Of a stretch of DNA of 64,000 nt, positions 1 to 8,335 are shown in pieces; the first letter of the stretch is position 1; every line of letters begins with the position of its first letter. The stretch covers positions 62,001 to 126,000 of the forward strand of contig NZ_VCHY01000016.1 of the NCBI RefSeq assembly GCF_005877885.1, given 5' to 3'. The translations under genes and the position numbers were made by a program. The stretch comes from Labilibacter sediminis (GTDB lineage: Bacteria; Bacteroidota; Bacteroidia; Bacteroidales; Marinilabiliaceae). The notes beneath the pieces were generated by a model. The model was not told where the DNA came from and made no database searches. It saw nothing but the letters and a program-made list of their open reading frames with translations.

Positions 1-77
1 ATTATTACAAAAGATACGGTAGAGAAGTAATTAGCAGACTGTGGGGTAAGAAATATGTATCCATGTTTAAATTTTGA
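1..77 (+). CDS. C-terminal tail of a gene cut by the window edge (unknown product)
   Basis: The frame starting at base 3 is open and encodes 24 basic and aromatic residues (ending ...KKYVSMFKF) before a TGA at 75-77. The composition looks like the end of a real protein, and the following 560 bases carry no gene, which fits a gene end here. I cannot name a family from this tail, and a chance open frame this short is possible. Confidence 0.35.
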   Translation, partial: YYKRYGREVISRLWGKKYVSMFKF

Positions 78-637
78 CAATCTGTAAAGGTGGCTTTATT
101 CTTTGTAGCAGTAGCCAGCTGTATTTGTGCTTTTTGAGTTTCTTTAATATTTAATACAGCATGTTTCAATGTTTTGGTACTTCTTTTATTTGTGAATGAT
201 TTTCAGTTGTTTACTCGTATTATATTATTGATTCCTTTTTTTTTAATGAAATGGGGAGATAGTAGTATGTTTTATTTCTCCATCACAAACAAAAGGTGTT
301 TTACATGGATTTTAAGGATTTAACTATTATACTTGCAAATTCTATGATAAAAGGGTCGAATTAACTTAAATCCTCTATATATTTTAGCATCTTGCTTTTG
401 GATAAGAACTTACAAGGTATAGTTCCAAAAGTAATCTACTGCTTAAAATAGTTCCCTGTTTTCTATACTTTTTGGTTGAATCTCAGTAATTATTGCATTG
501 AGCTATAATATTTACGCAGGAATTAGACTATTGTCTTAATTTTAGTGTATGGTTAACAGAAAACAAAAACCAAAAAGTACTGTTTAAAAAAATAGCAAGA
601 TTAAAGAACAAATTAAACGATTAATCCGGAATAAAAT
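78..637. other. Non-coding gap before the exporter operon
   Basis: This AT-rich stretch contains no open frame with coding character on either strand. The operon promoter must lie here, but I see only a weak TACTGTTT box near 580 and no clean TAnnTTTG. A small secreted cargo peptide for the downstream exporter could have been expected here; the best short frame (about 25 codons from the ATG at 248) is not convincing. Confidence 0.5.
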
Positions 638-2269
638 ATGCAGATAAAACCCGTACAAAGATTATGGAAATTGCTGAAGTCTTATGATTCAGTTATCAAG
701 CAGATATATGTATATGCCTTATTTATAGGTTTGGTGAATCTTACCTTGCCTTTAGGTATTCAGGCAATTATAAATTATTTAGAAACGGGCGAATATACAT
801 CCACATGGTTGTTTTTGGTTGGCTTCGTATTGTTAGGTATGACGCTTACCGGTATTCTTCAGGTTTTACAATTGCGTTTAGTTGAAATTAGTCAACAGGA
901 TATTTTTGTTCGTGCAGCATTTGAGTTTGCCTATCGTTTGCCTAAGATTTCCTTTATACAGCTTGATAAACTGCATGCACCTGAGTTGGTGAACCGTTTT
1001 TTTGATACGCTCACTTTACAAAAAGGTCTGCCCAAAATATTAATAGATTTTTCATTGGCCATATTTCAAATCATATTTGGACTTATTTTATTGGGAATAT
1101 ACAGTCCGTACTTTGTAATTCTTGGGTTTGTATTGGCATTTATACTATGGTTTATATTTAAGGTAACGGGTCCGAAAGGTTTAAGAACAAGTTTAAAAGA
1201 AAGCAAGTACAAGTATAATTTGGCACATTGGCTCGAAGAAGTTGCCAGGGTAAATGTCAGCTTTAAGCTGTTCAATAAAAACAAATTTCACATCAACAAA
1301 ACAGACGATATTGCTGTTGATTACATCCGGAGTAGAGAAAATCATTTTAAAGTATTGTTAACCCAGTATTGGTTGTTTATTGGTTTTAAGTTGGTGGTTG
1401 CTGCAGGATTGCTGGTGTTAGGCAGCTTTCTTGTTTTTCAGGAAAGAATTAACCTGGGGCAGTTTGTGGCAGCTGAAATTGTGGTGATCCTTATCGTAAA
1501 TTCCGTTGAAAAGGTGGTGATGCTGGTAGATACGGTTTATGACGTGTTAACAGGACTGGAGAAGCTAGGTTATGTAGGTGATTTAAGTCTGGATAAAAAT
1601 GCGGGTAGTGCGCATTTGAATTCATCGCAGGGATTATCTGTTAAGGCCAAAAATCTTTCATTTGGTTTTACTGATAATAGTAAAAGCTTTAAGCAAAATG
1701 TTTCATTTGAAGTTTCGCAGAATGAAAAAGTAGTACTTACCGGCAAATCAGGTTCAGGAAAATCTATGCTAATTAGAGTGTTGGCAGGTATTCAACCTAT
1801 AAAGGAGGGTGAATTACTAATTAATGATGTACCTCTGGTCAATTACAATAAGGAAAGTTATTTCGATTCTATTGGAGTCGCTTTTCCGACCAATCAAATT
1901 TACGAAGGAACCATCAGGGAAAATATTTTAATGGGCAGAACTATACCCGAAAGTGAATTGCTTGAGGTGATTCACCTTTTGCGCCTGGAGGAATATATCA
2001 ATTATCAATCACAGGGTATTGAAACCATAATAGATAGTGGAGGTCGCAGGCTGCCAAGAAGTGTTATACAGAAAATTCAGGTTGCCAGGATATTAGTTCA
2101 TAAACCACGTTTTTTATTGTTGGAAGATCCATTGCACTTTATGGAGAATGAGGAAAAGATAAAAATCATTGACTACCTTATGGATAGTTCTTTTGCTTCA
2201 ACCATAATGGTAGTATCTGATTTTGACTACTGGCTGCAAAAGTGTGATCGTATTATTGAATTGAACTAA
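638..2269 (+). CDS. ABC exporter, fused membrane and ATPase domains, with degenerate ATPase motifs
   Basis: A 543-residue half-transporter of the type I secretion/bacteriocin-exporter class without an N-terminal C39 peptidase domain. Residues about 20-310 hold five to six membrane helices; 335-543 form the nucleotide-binding domain. Walker A is intact (GKSGSGKS, 369-376). The other motifs are odd: the Q-loop position reads AFPTNQ, the LSGGQ signature is replaced by LPRSV (472-476), Walker B ends LLLED (E496-D497 instead of D-E), and the switch histidine is Asp528 (VVSDF). The frame is full length, so this is not a decayed copy. It is followed after 14 bases by an HlyD-type adaptor and then a TolC-type protein, so the three probably form one envelope-spanning export machine. 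The substrate is unknown. Confidence 0.85.
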   Translation: MQIKPVQRLWKLLKSYDSVIKQIYVYALFIGLVNLTLPLGIQAIINYLETGEYTSTWLFLVGFVLLGMTLTGILQVLQLRLVEISQQDIFVRAAFEFAYRLPKISFIQLDKLHAPELVNRFFDTLTLQKGLPKILIDFSLAIFQIIFGLILLGIYSPYFVILGFVLAFILWFIFKVTGPKGLRTSLKESKYKYNLAHWLEEVARVNVSFKLFNKNKFHINKTDDIAVDYIRSRENHFKVLLTQYWLFIGFKLVVAAGLLVLGSFLVFQERINLGQFVAAEIVVILIVNSVEKVVMLVDTVYDVLTGLEKLGYVGDLSLDKNAGSAHLNSSQGLSVKAKNLSFGFTDNSKSFKQNVSFEVSQNEKVVLTGKSGSGKSMLIRVLAGIQPIKEGELLINDVPLVNYNKESYFDSIGVAFPTNQIYEGTIRENILMGRTIPESELLEVIHLLRLEEYINYQSQGIETIIDSGGRRLPRSVIQKIQVARILVHKPRFLLLEDPLHFMENEEKIKIIDYLMDSSFASTIMVVSDFDYWLQKCDRIIELN

Positions 2270-2283
2270 AGTAATTTTTTACA

Positions 2284-3660
2284 ATGCTTAATATTTCAGA
2301 AAATAGTATCTCAAAATTCATCAACATAAGTGACTATAAATCTTATGCTTCGATTAAACGTATGAAGGTTGGCAAAATTAAACGCTACCTGGTCACAGGA
2401 GTGTTGGTTGTGATACTTATTGGGATGTTTTTGCCATGGACACAAAATATAAGGGCCAAAGGATATGTGACCACCCGTTTACCCCAACAACATCCGCAAT
2501 CAATTCATTCGGTGTTGGCCGGACGTATTGAACAATGGTATGTAAGCGAAGGAGATTATGTAGCTAAAGGCGATACCATTATTTACATATCGGAAGTAAA
2601 AAGCGAGTATTTTGATCCAAACCTGCTGCAACGTACAACAGAACAGATTGATGCCAAACAACAAAGTATTGATTCTTATGATCTAAAAATAGCAGCGCTT
2701 CGAGGTCAGTATATTGCCTTAAAAGAGGCATTGAATTTAAAGCGTGAGCAGATAAGAAATAAAATTACGCAGGCTCATAATAAAGTAAGTATCGACAGTA
2801 TTGATTTAGCGGCCTATAAAAATAATTTTTCCATAGCCGAAAATCAGTATATCCGTACGAAGGAATTGTATGAGAAAGGTCTTAAAACGCTTTCGGAATT
2901 GCAGGAGAAAGAGTATAAAAAGCGGGAGGCAGAGGCAAAAGTAGGTGTGCAGCAAAATAAATGGCTCAATCAAAAAAATGAATTAACGGTATTGTCCATT
3001 GAGCTTTTGGCGGTAGATCAGGAATATGCCGATAAATTGGCTAAGTCGCAGTCAGACCTTCAATCGGCAGTTTCCGCTAAAATGGAAAGTATGGCCACGG
3101 TATCTAAAATGAAAAGTGTTTTAAGTAATTACGATGAGCGTCAAAAGTATTACTATATCACTGCTCCCCAGTCAGGTTATATCACCAAGATAAATAAGAA
3201 AGGACTGGGCGAAACCATTAAAGAGGGAACTGATATTGCTATTATTGTACCTGACGAGTATGATTTAGCTGTAGAAATTTATTTAAAACCCAATGATTTA
3301 CCATTGCTCAATGTGGGTGACAGGGTAAGGCTCAGGTTTGATGGCTGGCCGGCCATTGTTATTAGCGGATGGCCCGACTCAGCAACGGGTGTGTTTGCTG
3401 GAAATATCATTGCCATAGAACAGTTTATAAGTGCTAATGGTTATTACCGCATATTGGTTAGTCCTGATGATAATACCAAAAGCTGGCCACAGCAATTGCG
3501 TGTTGGGGCAGGGGTAGAGGCTTTTGTGCTGTTAAGAGATGTGCCTGTGTGGTACGAGATATGGAGACAACTGAACGGTTTTCCTGCGGATTACTACCAG
3601 GGAGAAAAGGTAAATGTGGGGAATTTAAAACGCAAGGCTCCATTAAAATCGGTAAAGTAA
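2284..3660 (+). CDS. HlyD-family periplasmic adaptor (membrane fusion protein)
   Basis: 458 residues. One transmembrane helix at about 35-52 anchors the protein in the inner membrane. It is followed by a biotinyl-lipoyl-like half motif (HSVLAGRIEQWYVSEGDYVAKGD), a long charged coiled-coil hairpin (about 115-290), the second lipoyl half (ITAPQSGYITKINKKGLGETIKEG) and a beta-barrel domain. This order is typical of type I secretion adaptors that bridge an ABC protein and a TolC channel. It lies 14 bases after the ABC gene and 16-43 bases before the TolC gene, clearly in one operon. The N-terminal cytosolic stretch of about 34 residues is as in exporters that recruit substrate with their ABC partner. 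Confidence 0.9.
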   Translation: MLNISENSISKFINISDYKSYASIKRMKVGKIKRYLVTGVLVVILIGMFLPWTQNIRAKGYVTTRLPQQHPQSIHSVLAGRIEQWYVSEGDYVAKGDTIIYISEVKSEYFDPNLLQRTTEQIDAKQQSIDSYDLKIAALRGQYIALKEALNLKREQIRNKITQAHNKVSIDSIDLAAYKNNFSIAENQYIRTKELYEKGLKTLSELQEKEYKKREAEAKVGVQQNKWLNQKNELTVLSIELLAVDQEYADKLAKSQSDLQSAVSAKMESMATVSKMKSVLSNYDERQKYYYITAPQSGYITKINKKGLGETIKEGTDIAIIVPDEYDLAVEIYLKPNDLPLLNVGDRVRLRFDGWPAIVISGWPDSATGVFAGNIIAIEQFISANGYYRILVSPDDNTKSWPQQLRVGAGVEAFVLLRDVPVWYEIWRQLNGFPADYYQGEKVNVGNLKRKAPLKSVK

Positions 3661-3691
3661 ATATAAGCCCCAATTATTGAAAGTATATAAT

Positions 3692-5128
3692 ATGATCGAT
3701 AAAATGAAATTCATATCAACCAAGATTTTTCTGTTACTCTATTTGACCAGTTGTGCAAGTATTACCTTTGGTCAGGCAAGGCCTGATAGTACTGTGTTAA
3801 GTTACAATGAGTATGTTGAGAATATCTTGCTTTTTCACCCGGTAGCGCAAAAGGCCAATTTAAAAGATTATTATGCCAAAGCCGAATTAATGCAAGCCAG
3901 GGGAGCTCTGGACCCTACTATACTGGCCGATTGGGATGAAAAGAATTTTGATGATAAGCTTTACTATAAAAAGTATCAGGCCAAGCTTAAATTTCCTACC
4001 AGTTTTGGTCTTTCATTTGTTGGGGGATATGAAAATACGGAAGGAAACTATATAAATCCCGAGAATAAAACGGATGAATATGGTTTGTGGCATATGGGTG
4101 TTGAAATGGATGTTTTGAGTGGTCTGTTGGTCAATGAAAGAAAAACAGCCATCAGACAGGCAAAAGTGTATCAGTATTTAGCCAGGAACGAGCAAAATAT
4201 AATTTTAAGTGATTTGCTTTACAATGCTTTATACGCCTATCATACCTGGCAGATGTATCATTATTATATGCAGGTTTTAACAGAAAACATAGCCATTGCC
4301 AGAGTATATTTCGACAATACCAGAAAATCTTTTTTACAAGGGGAAAAAACGGCCATGGACACTTTGGAAACTTTTATTCTTTATCAGGATGCTGTAGGCG
4401 TGTATAATAAGAATGAGCTGTACCTTATTAAATCAAAAAATACTGTTGAAAACTACTTATGGTTTAATGAAGCTGCTGTTACATTGCAATCTCATGTAAC
4501 ACCGGAAAGCTACAAGTCTTTTTTTAATGATAAAAAGTTGTATTACGATAGTGTACAGGTATATAACCATCCTAATATTCAGGCAAGCATAAATAAGCTT
4601 TCCCTGCTAGAAATAGAGCAGCGCTTAAAGCGCGAAAAACTGAAGCCAAAGCTTAAGTTTAAGTATAACGCTCTGGTGACTACAAAGGGCAATGCACATA
4701 TGCATACTTTAGATTTTGACAATAATAAAATAGGTTTTGGATTTTCGATGCCGCTGTTTTTAAGGTCGGAAAGGGCAGATGTTAAAAAAGGACGACTAAA
4801 AATTAGAGAAATAGAACTGGATATTCAGAATAAGAAAAATGAACTCTTAAATAAGCTAGAGGCCAGCTGGGAAAATCAGGAATTGCTAAAAGAGCAAATT
4901 GTATTATTCGACCAGAATGTGGATAATTACAAACGCTTGTTGAATGGAGAAAATGAAAAATACCTGTACGGAGAAAGTTCGGTTTTTCTTTTAAACAAGC
5001 GACAGGAAAAATATATCAATAGCCAGCTTAAGCTAACCGAGTCCTATTTTAATCATCACATAGAGTTGCTGACCTTTTTGTATTACTCAAATCAGCTAAT
5101 TCCTACACCAATAGTGCCTTTGGAGTAG
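3692..5128 (+). CDS. TolC-family outer-membrane efflux protein
   Basis: About 478 residues from the ATG at 3692. An upstream in-frame TTG at 3677 and an ATG at 3704 are alternatives; the signal sequence (KIFLLLYLTSCASITFGQ) is kept in all three. The long amphipathic helices in two similar halves (about 130-250 and 300-460), rich in Q, K, E and N, and the C-terminal repeat-like helix are as in TolC outer-membrane factors. It is the last gene of the exporter operon and should form the outer-membrane exit duct. It converges with the lipoprotein gene downstream, with no clear terminator in the 45-base gap. Confidence 0.85.
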   Translation: MIDKMKFISTKIFLLLYLTSCASITFGQARPDSTVLSYNEYVENILLFHPVAQKANLKDYYAKAELMQARGALDPTILADWDEKNFDDKLYYKKYQAKLKFPTSFGLSFVGGYENTEGNYINPENKTDEYGLWHMGVEMDVLSGLLVNERKTAIRQAKVYQYLARNEQNIILSDLLYNALYAYHTWQMYHYYMQVLTENIAIARVYFDNTRKSFLQGEKTAMDTLETFILYQDAVGVYNKNELYLIKSKNTVENYLWFNEAAVTLQSHVTPESYKSFFNDKKLYYDSVQVYNHPNIQASINKLSLLEIEQRLKREKLKPKLKFKYNALVTTKGNAHMHTLDFDNNKIGFGFSMPLFLRSERADVKKGRLKIREIELDIQNKKNELLNKLEASWENQELLKEQIVLFDQNVDNYKRLLNGENEKYLYGESSVFLLNKRQEKYINSQLKLTESYFNHHIELLTFLYYSNQLIPTPIVPLE

Positions 5129-5173
5129 TATGTAGTTGCCTTATATAATGAATTCAAGTGATGATATTTCTTT

Positions 5174-5914
5174 TTAACAATCAGGCTCGCCGGCATAGGC
5201 AAATTTTGTGTTTCCAAAATAAACACAATCGCTGGCACATCTTTTATAATTATAGGTTGTTGATTGACCATCTTGACCAGTGGTAACAAGTGTACCCGAA
5301 TTCCAGTCGCCTGTAATTTTCCAGGTTCCCTGACCTGCGCCCTGACTGGCTGACCCCCAACCCTCGCCGCTATAACCTGTTTCAGATTGATTTCTGTATG
5401 TTCCGTTTCTGCATAACATGATCTTTGTTTCAGTACCGCCTGTTTGGCCTCCTCCCACAGCAGAAAAACTATAATATGCTCCGGCAAAAGCACTCATAAG
5501 CTGGGTGTTATTTTCAAAATTTGGCGTATTGTTGCCTGCTGACTGAATGACTTGATTTTGTTTTTCCAATTCTTCGGAAATGGTTTTTAGCTGTTGCTGA
5601 CTTTCCTGGTAGGCCTTTGTGTTTTCGGCCCATGAAATAAGTGTTTTATCTTTAGCATCAAAAATAAAATCATACGGAATATACCCTTTCCACATTTCCT
5701 GCAGATTCCATCTTGCAATAAGTTGGTCATCTTTAATCTGGGTATTTTTGGGCTCTCCCAAAATTGACAGCACTTGCTCGTATGACATGCCCGGTGCCAA
5801 TTGACTTGTAAGTTTAATGGAGTTGAGCGATGCAGTTTTACTAACTGAGCAGTTGGTTGTAAGTGCCGTAAAAATGAGTGTTATCAGACCAAGCTTTAAA
5901 ATGTGGGTTTTCAT
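5174..5914 (-). CDS. Lipoprotein with BamE/SmpA-like domain
   Basis: 246 residues. A signal peptide ends in a lipobox before Cys22 (LTTNC), so the mature protein should be lipid-anchored. Residues about 36-75 (LAPGMSYEQVLSILGEPKNT then a turn and ARWNL) match the SmpA/OmlA/BamE fold signature: G-M-x-x-x-Q-V-x-x-x-x-G-x-P. A short coiled-coil-like segment (about 100-120) follows. The last 100 residues are rich in Gly, Ser and Thr and carry paired cysteines (KRCASDC and the terminal PDC). BamE-like domains are also common outside the BAM complex in small lipoproteins, so BamE function should not be assumed. It is a single gene facing the exporter operon. Confidence 0.7.
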   Translation of the reverse strand: MKTHILKLGLITLIFTALTTNCSVSKTASLNSIKLTSQLAPGMSYEQVLSILGEPKNTQIKDDQLIARWNLQEMWKGYIPYDFIFDAKDKTLISWAENTKAYQESQQQLKTISEELEKQNQVIQSAGNNTPNFENNTQLMSAFAGAYYSFSAVGGGQTGGTETKIMLCRNGTYRNQSETGYSGEGWGSASQGAGQGTWKITGDWNSGTLVTTGQDGQSTTYNYKRCASDCVYFGNTKFAYAGEPDC

Positions 5915-6568
5915 AACAAGAGGATTTGATATGCATGTAAATCATTGAAAAAGAATATATAATTTACGAAAAATCATGCATTCTTGCACAAAAAAAAATA
6001 GAGCTGTATCATATGTTTTTCAATGCTATGATGCCTGTTATATTCTGGTTTGCGGAAAAGTAAGGTATATAGAGCATAGGATAATTTCTGAATTATAGAT
6101 TCCAAGTGCTTTAATACCTTACTTTCAACTAGCGACACATTAAAGCCAGTCTTTTGTCCGAATTAATATAACCCTCATGTTTTCCTGGTAGCAACTACGG
6201 AACTGCGTGCTAACAAAGTTGGATATAACACACTATTAAGTCATATTAAACTCACATCAAACTCACATCAAACTCACATCAAACTCATATAAATGTAACT
6301 TTAACCTGTATTAATTCTGAATGATCTCTGATATGAAACTGATTTTTAATCGAAGTAATTCCCATGTAGTCCCTAATTAATTCCGAAGCAATATAAAACC
6401 AGATATTGGTGGTGATCCGTTTACACGATATTTCACACTATAATTATAGTCGAAGTTGAAAATGATTCGTAAATATGGTATTCAGCGGGACAATCAAAAA
6501 TCGCTATCAATCAACTATCAATAAAAAACAAAACCTCTTGACTATCAACTAATCAAGAGGTTGCGAAG
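5915..6568. other. Non-coding gap holding an 11-bp tandem repeat
   Basis: I see no coding frame in these 650 bases between the lipoprotein gene and tRNA-Leu. The only clear structure is the tandem repeat at 6248-6288, listed separately. Confidence 0.5.
6248..6288. repeat. Tandem repeat, unit AAACTCACATC, 3.7 copies
   Basis: Three perfect copies of the 11-base unit lie at 6248-6258, 6259-6269 and 6270-6280, followed by a partial copy (AAACTCAT). The preceding bases TCATATT look like a decayed unit. The period equals about one turn of B-DNA, so all units face the same side of the helix. Confidence 0.9.
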
Positions 6569-6650
6569 TACCCAGAGCCGGGGTCGAACCGGCACGGGTT
6601 GCCCCACTGGTGTTTGAGACCAGCGCGTCTACCAATTCCGCCATCTGGGC
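6569..6650 (-). tRNA. tRNA-Leu (anticodon CAA)
   Basis: On the minus strand the gene begins GCCCAGATGGCGGAATTGGT and ends with acceptor strand TCTGGGT plus discriminator A. The anticodon arm is CTGGT-CTCAAAC-ACCAG, giving anticodon CAA (codon UUG). A long variable arm (type II tRNA) and the T-arm GGTTCGACC are present. CCA is not encoded. The gene has its own promoter upstream. Confidence 0.95.
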
Positions 6651-6677
6651 AAGTTATTACTAACTTTTTTGCGGTTG

Positions 6678-6708
6678 CAAATATAGGTAAAAGTTGAATG
6701 TTTGCAAA
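6678..6708 (-). promoter_or_regulatory. Promoter of tRNA-Leu
   Basis: Read on the minus strand, TTTG (6708-6705) is followed after 19 bases by TATATTTG (6685-6678). This matches the Bacteroidota -33/-7 consensus and lies 27 bases before the tRNA 5' end. Confidence 0.75.
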
Positions 6709-6970
6709 TCTTTTTTTCAAATCTTTAACCCGAATTATGCAATAGAGGTACGTAATGAGCATATAAAATGTGATAAAACAAGAGTTTGCTGAAATGATCC
6801 ATAGCACCGCTACGGTGAATTGAAGCAAAGTAGCATAGCGACTTGTTTTGAAGCAGTTTGGATGCGTAATAGTATTTCTAATGCATATTTCGGGTTTAAT
6901 GCAAACAAAAAAAGCCCGCTTTATTCATTAGTCCTAAAATATTATCTTCACAGTCTGATTAAAACAACGC

Positions 6971-7648
6971 ATGAGCATGTATACAAAAGCAATCTTTAGG
7001 CTAAAAATATTGGTGTTATTTCTGTTGGTAAGCATGAGTGTATCTGCACAGGATGGTTTACTTATTGGGGGAGGCGTCAGTTATCAGATTCCTACCAATA
7101 CTTTTGGTACGCAGGATTTTGGATTTGCCAGTGTAGCCAATAATGGTTATGGATTAAACATAGGTACCTCATGGTTTTTTAACCCGAGGTTATCCATTGG
7201 TTCGGAGTTGGCGTATTCTTATTTTCCAAAGGATAAGAAAGTTTGGAACCAGGAGAACAAAGGAGATATAAAGGTAAATTACCAAATGATGAATTTGAAT
7301 GCTCAGGGTAATTTATATTTTGCGGAGGATGAATTCAGACCGTATCTTGGAGCAGTATTCGGCTTGTATTATTTACGCAACCTGGTTAGTTTCGCTTCTA
7401 ACAATGCCGGCACAGATGGAGATGCCTCGGTAGATTATATCAGTAAATCATGGCATGCTGGTTTTGGTTTGGAATCAGGGATGTTTATTGAATTGGCAAA
7501 GGCCAGTTACCTGCAGTTGAGTTTGCGTTACACCATGATCCCTGATATTGAGTTGGAATATTTCCCTGAAGATGATGTAACTATAAATCCTCATGGAAAA
7601 CAAAACCATTGGAGTGTATCTGCAAAGTTATTCTTTGGTAAAAAGTAA
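6971..7648 (+). CDS. Outer-membrane beta-barrel protein
   Basis: 225 residues with a signal peptide ending at SVSAQ (about residue 26). The rest alternates polar and hydrophobic residues in beta strands with aromatic girdles, for example LNIGTSWFFNPRLSIGSELAYSY, and ends in a hydrophobic strand with terminal KLFFGKK. This is the OmpW/Opa-type small barrel pattern (8-10 strands) common in Bacteroidota. The second ATG (6977) is an alternative start. It converges with the kinase gene with only seven bases between stop codons. Function beyond being an outer-membrane barrel is unknown. Confidence 0.7.
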   Translation: MSMYTKAIFRLKILVLFLLVSMSVSAQDGLLIGGGVSYQIPTNTFGTQDFGFASVANNGYGLNIGTSWFFNPRLSIGSELAYSYFPKDKKVWNQENKGDIKVNYQMMNLNAQGNLYFAEDEFRPYLGAVFGLYYLRNLVSFASNNAGTDGDASVDYISKSWHAGFGLESGMFIELAKASYLQLSLRYTMIPDIELEYFPEDDVTINPHGKQNHWSVSAKLFFGKK

Positions 7649-7655
7649 AGAGGTT

Positions 7656-8270
7656 TTAAAATAGTCCATTCACGTGAGTATCTACTCTGTCGATGATTGA
7701 GCTTAAATCAGACTTATTTTTAATAAAATTATACTCATCCACGTTCACGATTAAAAGCTTTCCTTTGGTATATTGCTCAATCCACGCCTCATATCGTTCG
7801 TTTAGCCTTTTTAGATAATCCAGACGAATGTTGTTTTCATACTCGCGTCCGCGGGTTTGTATCTGTTCCACCAGTTTAGGGACTGATGCTCTAAGATAAA
7901 TTAATAAATCAGGAGCGGGAACCAAGCTGCTCATCAATTCAAATAGTGAGGCATAATTGTCAAAATCCCTTTTGCTCATTAAACCCATGTCGTACAGGTT
8001 AGGCGCAAAAATATAGGCATCTTCATAAATCGTTCTGTCCTGAATAATATTCTTATCCATTTTTCGAATCTCATTCACTCGCGAAAAACGGTTATTCAAA
8101 AAGTATATCTGTAAATTAAAAGACCACCTTTGCATGTCTTCATAAAAATCAGCTAAGTATGGATTATCCTCTACCTCTTCGTAGTGGGCTTCCCAATTGT
8201 AGTGCTTTGATAATAATGAAGTAAGTGTTGTTTTTCCAGATCCAATATTTCCGGCGATAGCAATGTGCAT
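7656..8270 (-). CDS. Deoxynucleoside kinase
   Basis: 204 residues, the usual length for bacterial deoxyadenosine/deoxyguanosine kinases. The P-loop is GNIGSGKTT (7-15). An E-E-V-E-D-N-P segment follows, then the family motif DRTIYEDAYIFA, in which Asp-Arg binds the substrate and Glu is next to the base site. The LID arginines lie in TRGREYENNIRLDYL. It phosphorylates deoxynucleosides for dNTP salvage in the cytosol. Substrate preference cannot be read reliably. It is transcribed with, or just after, the GH3 gene 65 bases upstream. Confidence 0.88.
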   Translation of the reverse strand: MHIAIAGNIGSGKTTLTSLLSKHYNWEAHYEEVEDNPYLADFYEDMQRWSFNLQIYFLNNRFSRVNEIRKMDKNIIQDRTIYEDAYIFAPNLYDMGLMSKRDFDNYASLFELMSSLVPAPDLLIYLRASVPKLVEQIQTRGREYENNIRLDYLKRLNERYEAWIEQYTKGKLLIVNVDEYNFIKNKSDLSSIIDRVDTHVNGLF

Positions 8271-8335
8271 CTCTTAATTATTAAGGTTTAAACTTGATCC
8301 AAAATTAAAAAAATCATCTTCATTAAAACCTTCAA

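Noticed and set aside
638-2269. ABC gene as a pseudogene because of its degenerate motifs
   Set aside because: The frame is intact, Walker A is perfect, codon use is normal and the operon partners are complete; a specialised ATPase is more likely.
5092-5493. Minus-strand frame of 133 codons
   Set aside because: It overlaps the lipoprotein gene in another frame of the same strand and the end of the TolC gene; no signal peptide or family resemblance.
6553-6828. Minus-strand open frame of 91 codons
   Set aside because: It runs through the tRNA-Leu gene and its promoter; the encoded residues have no coding character.
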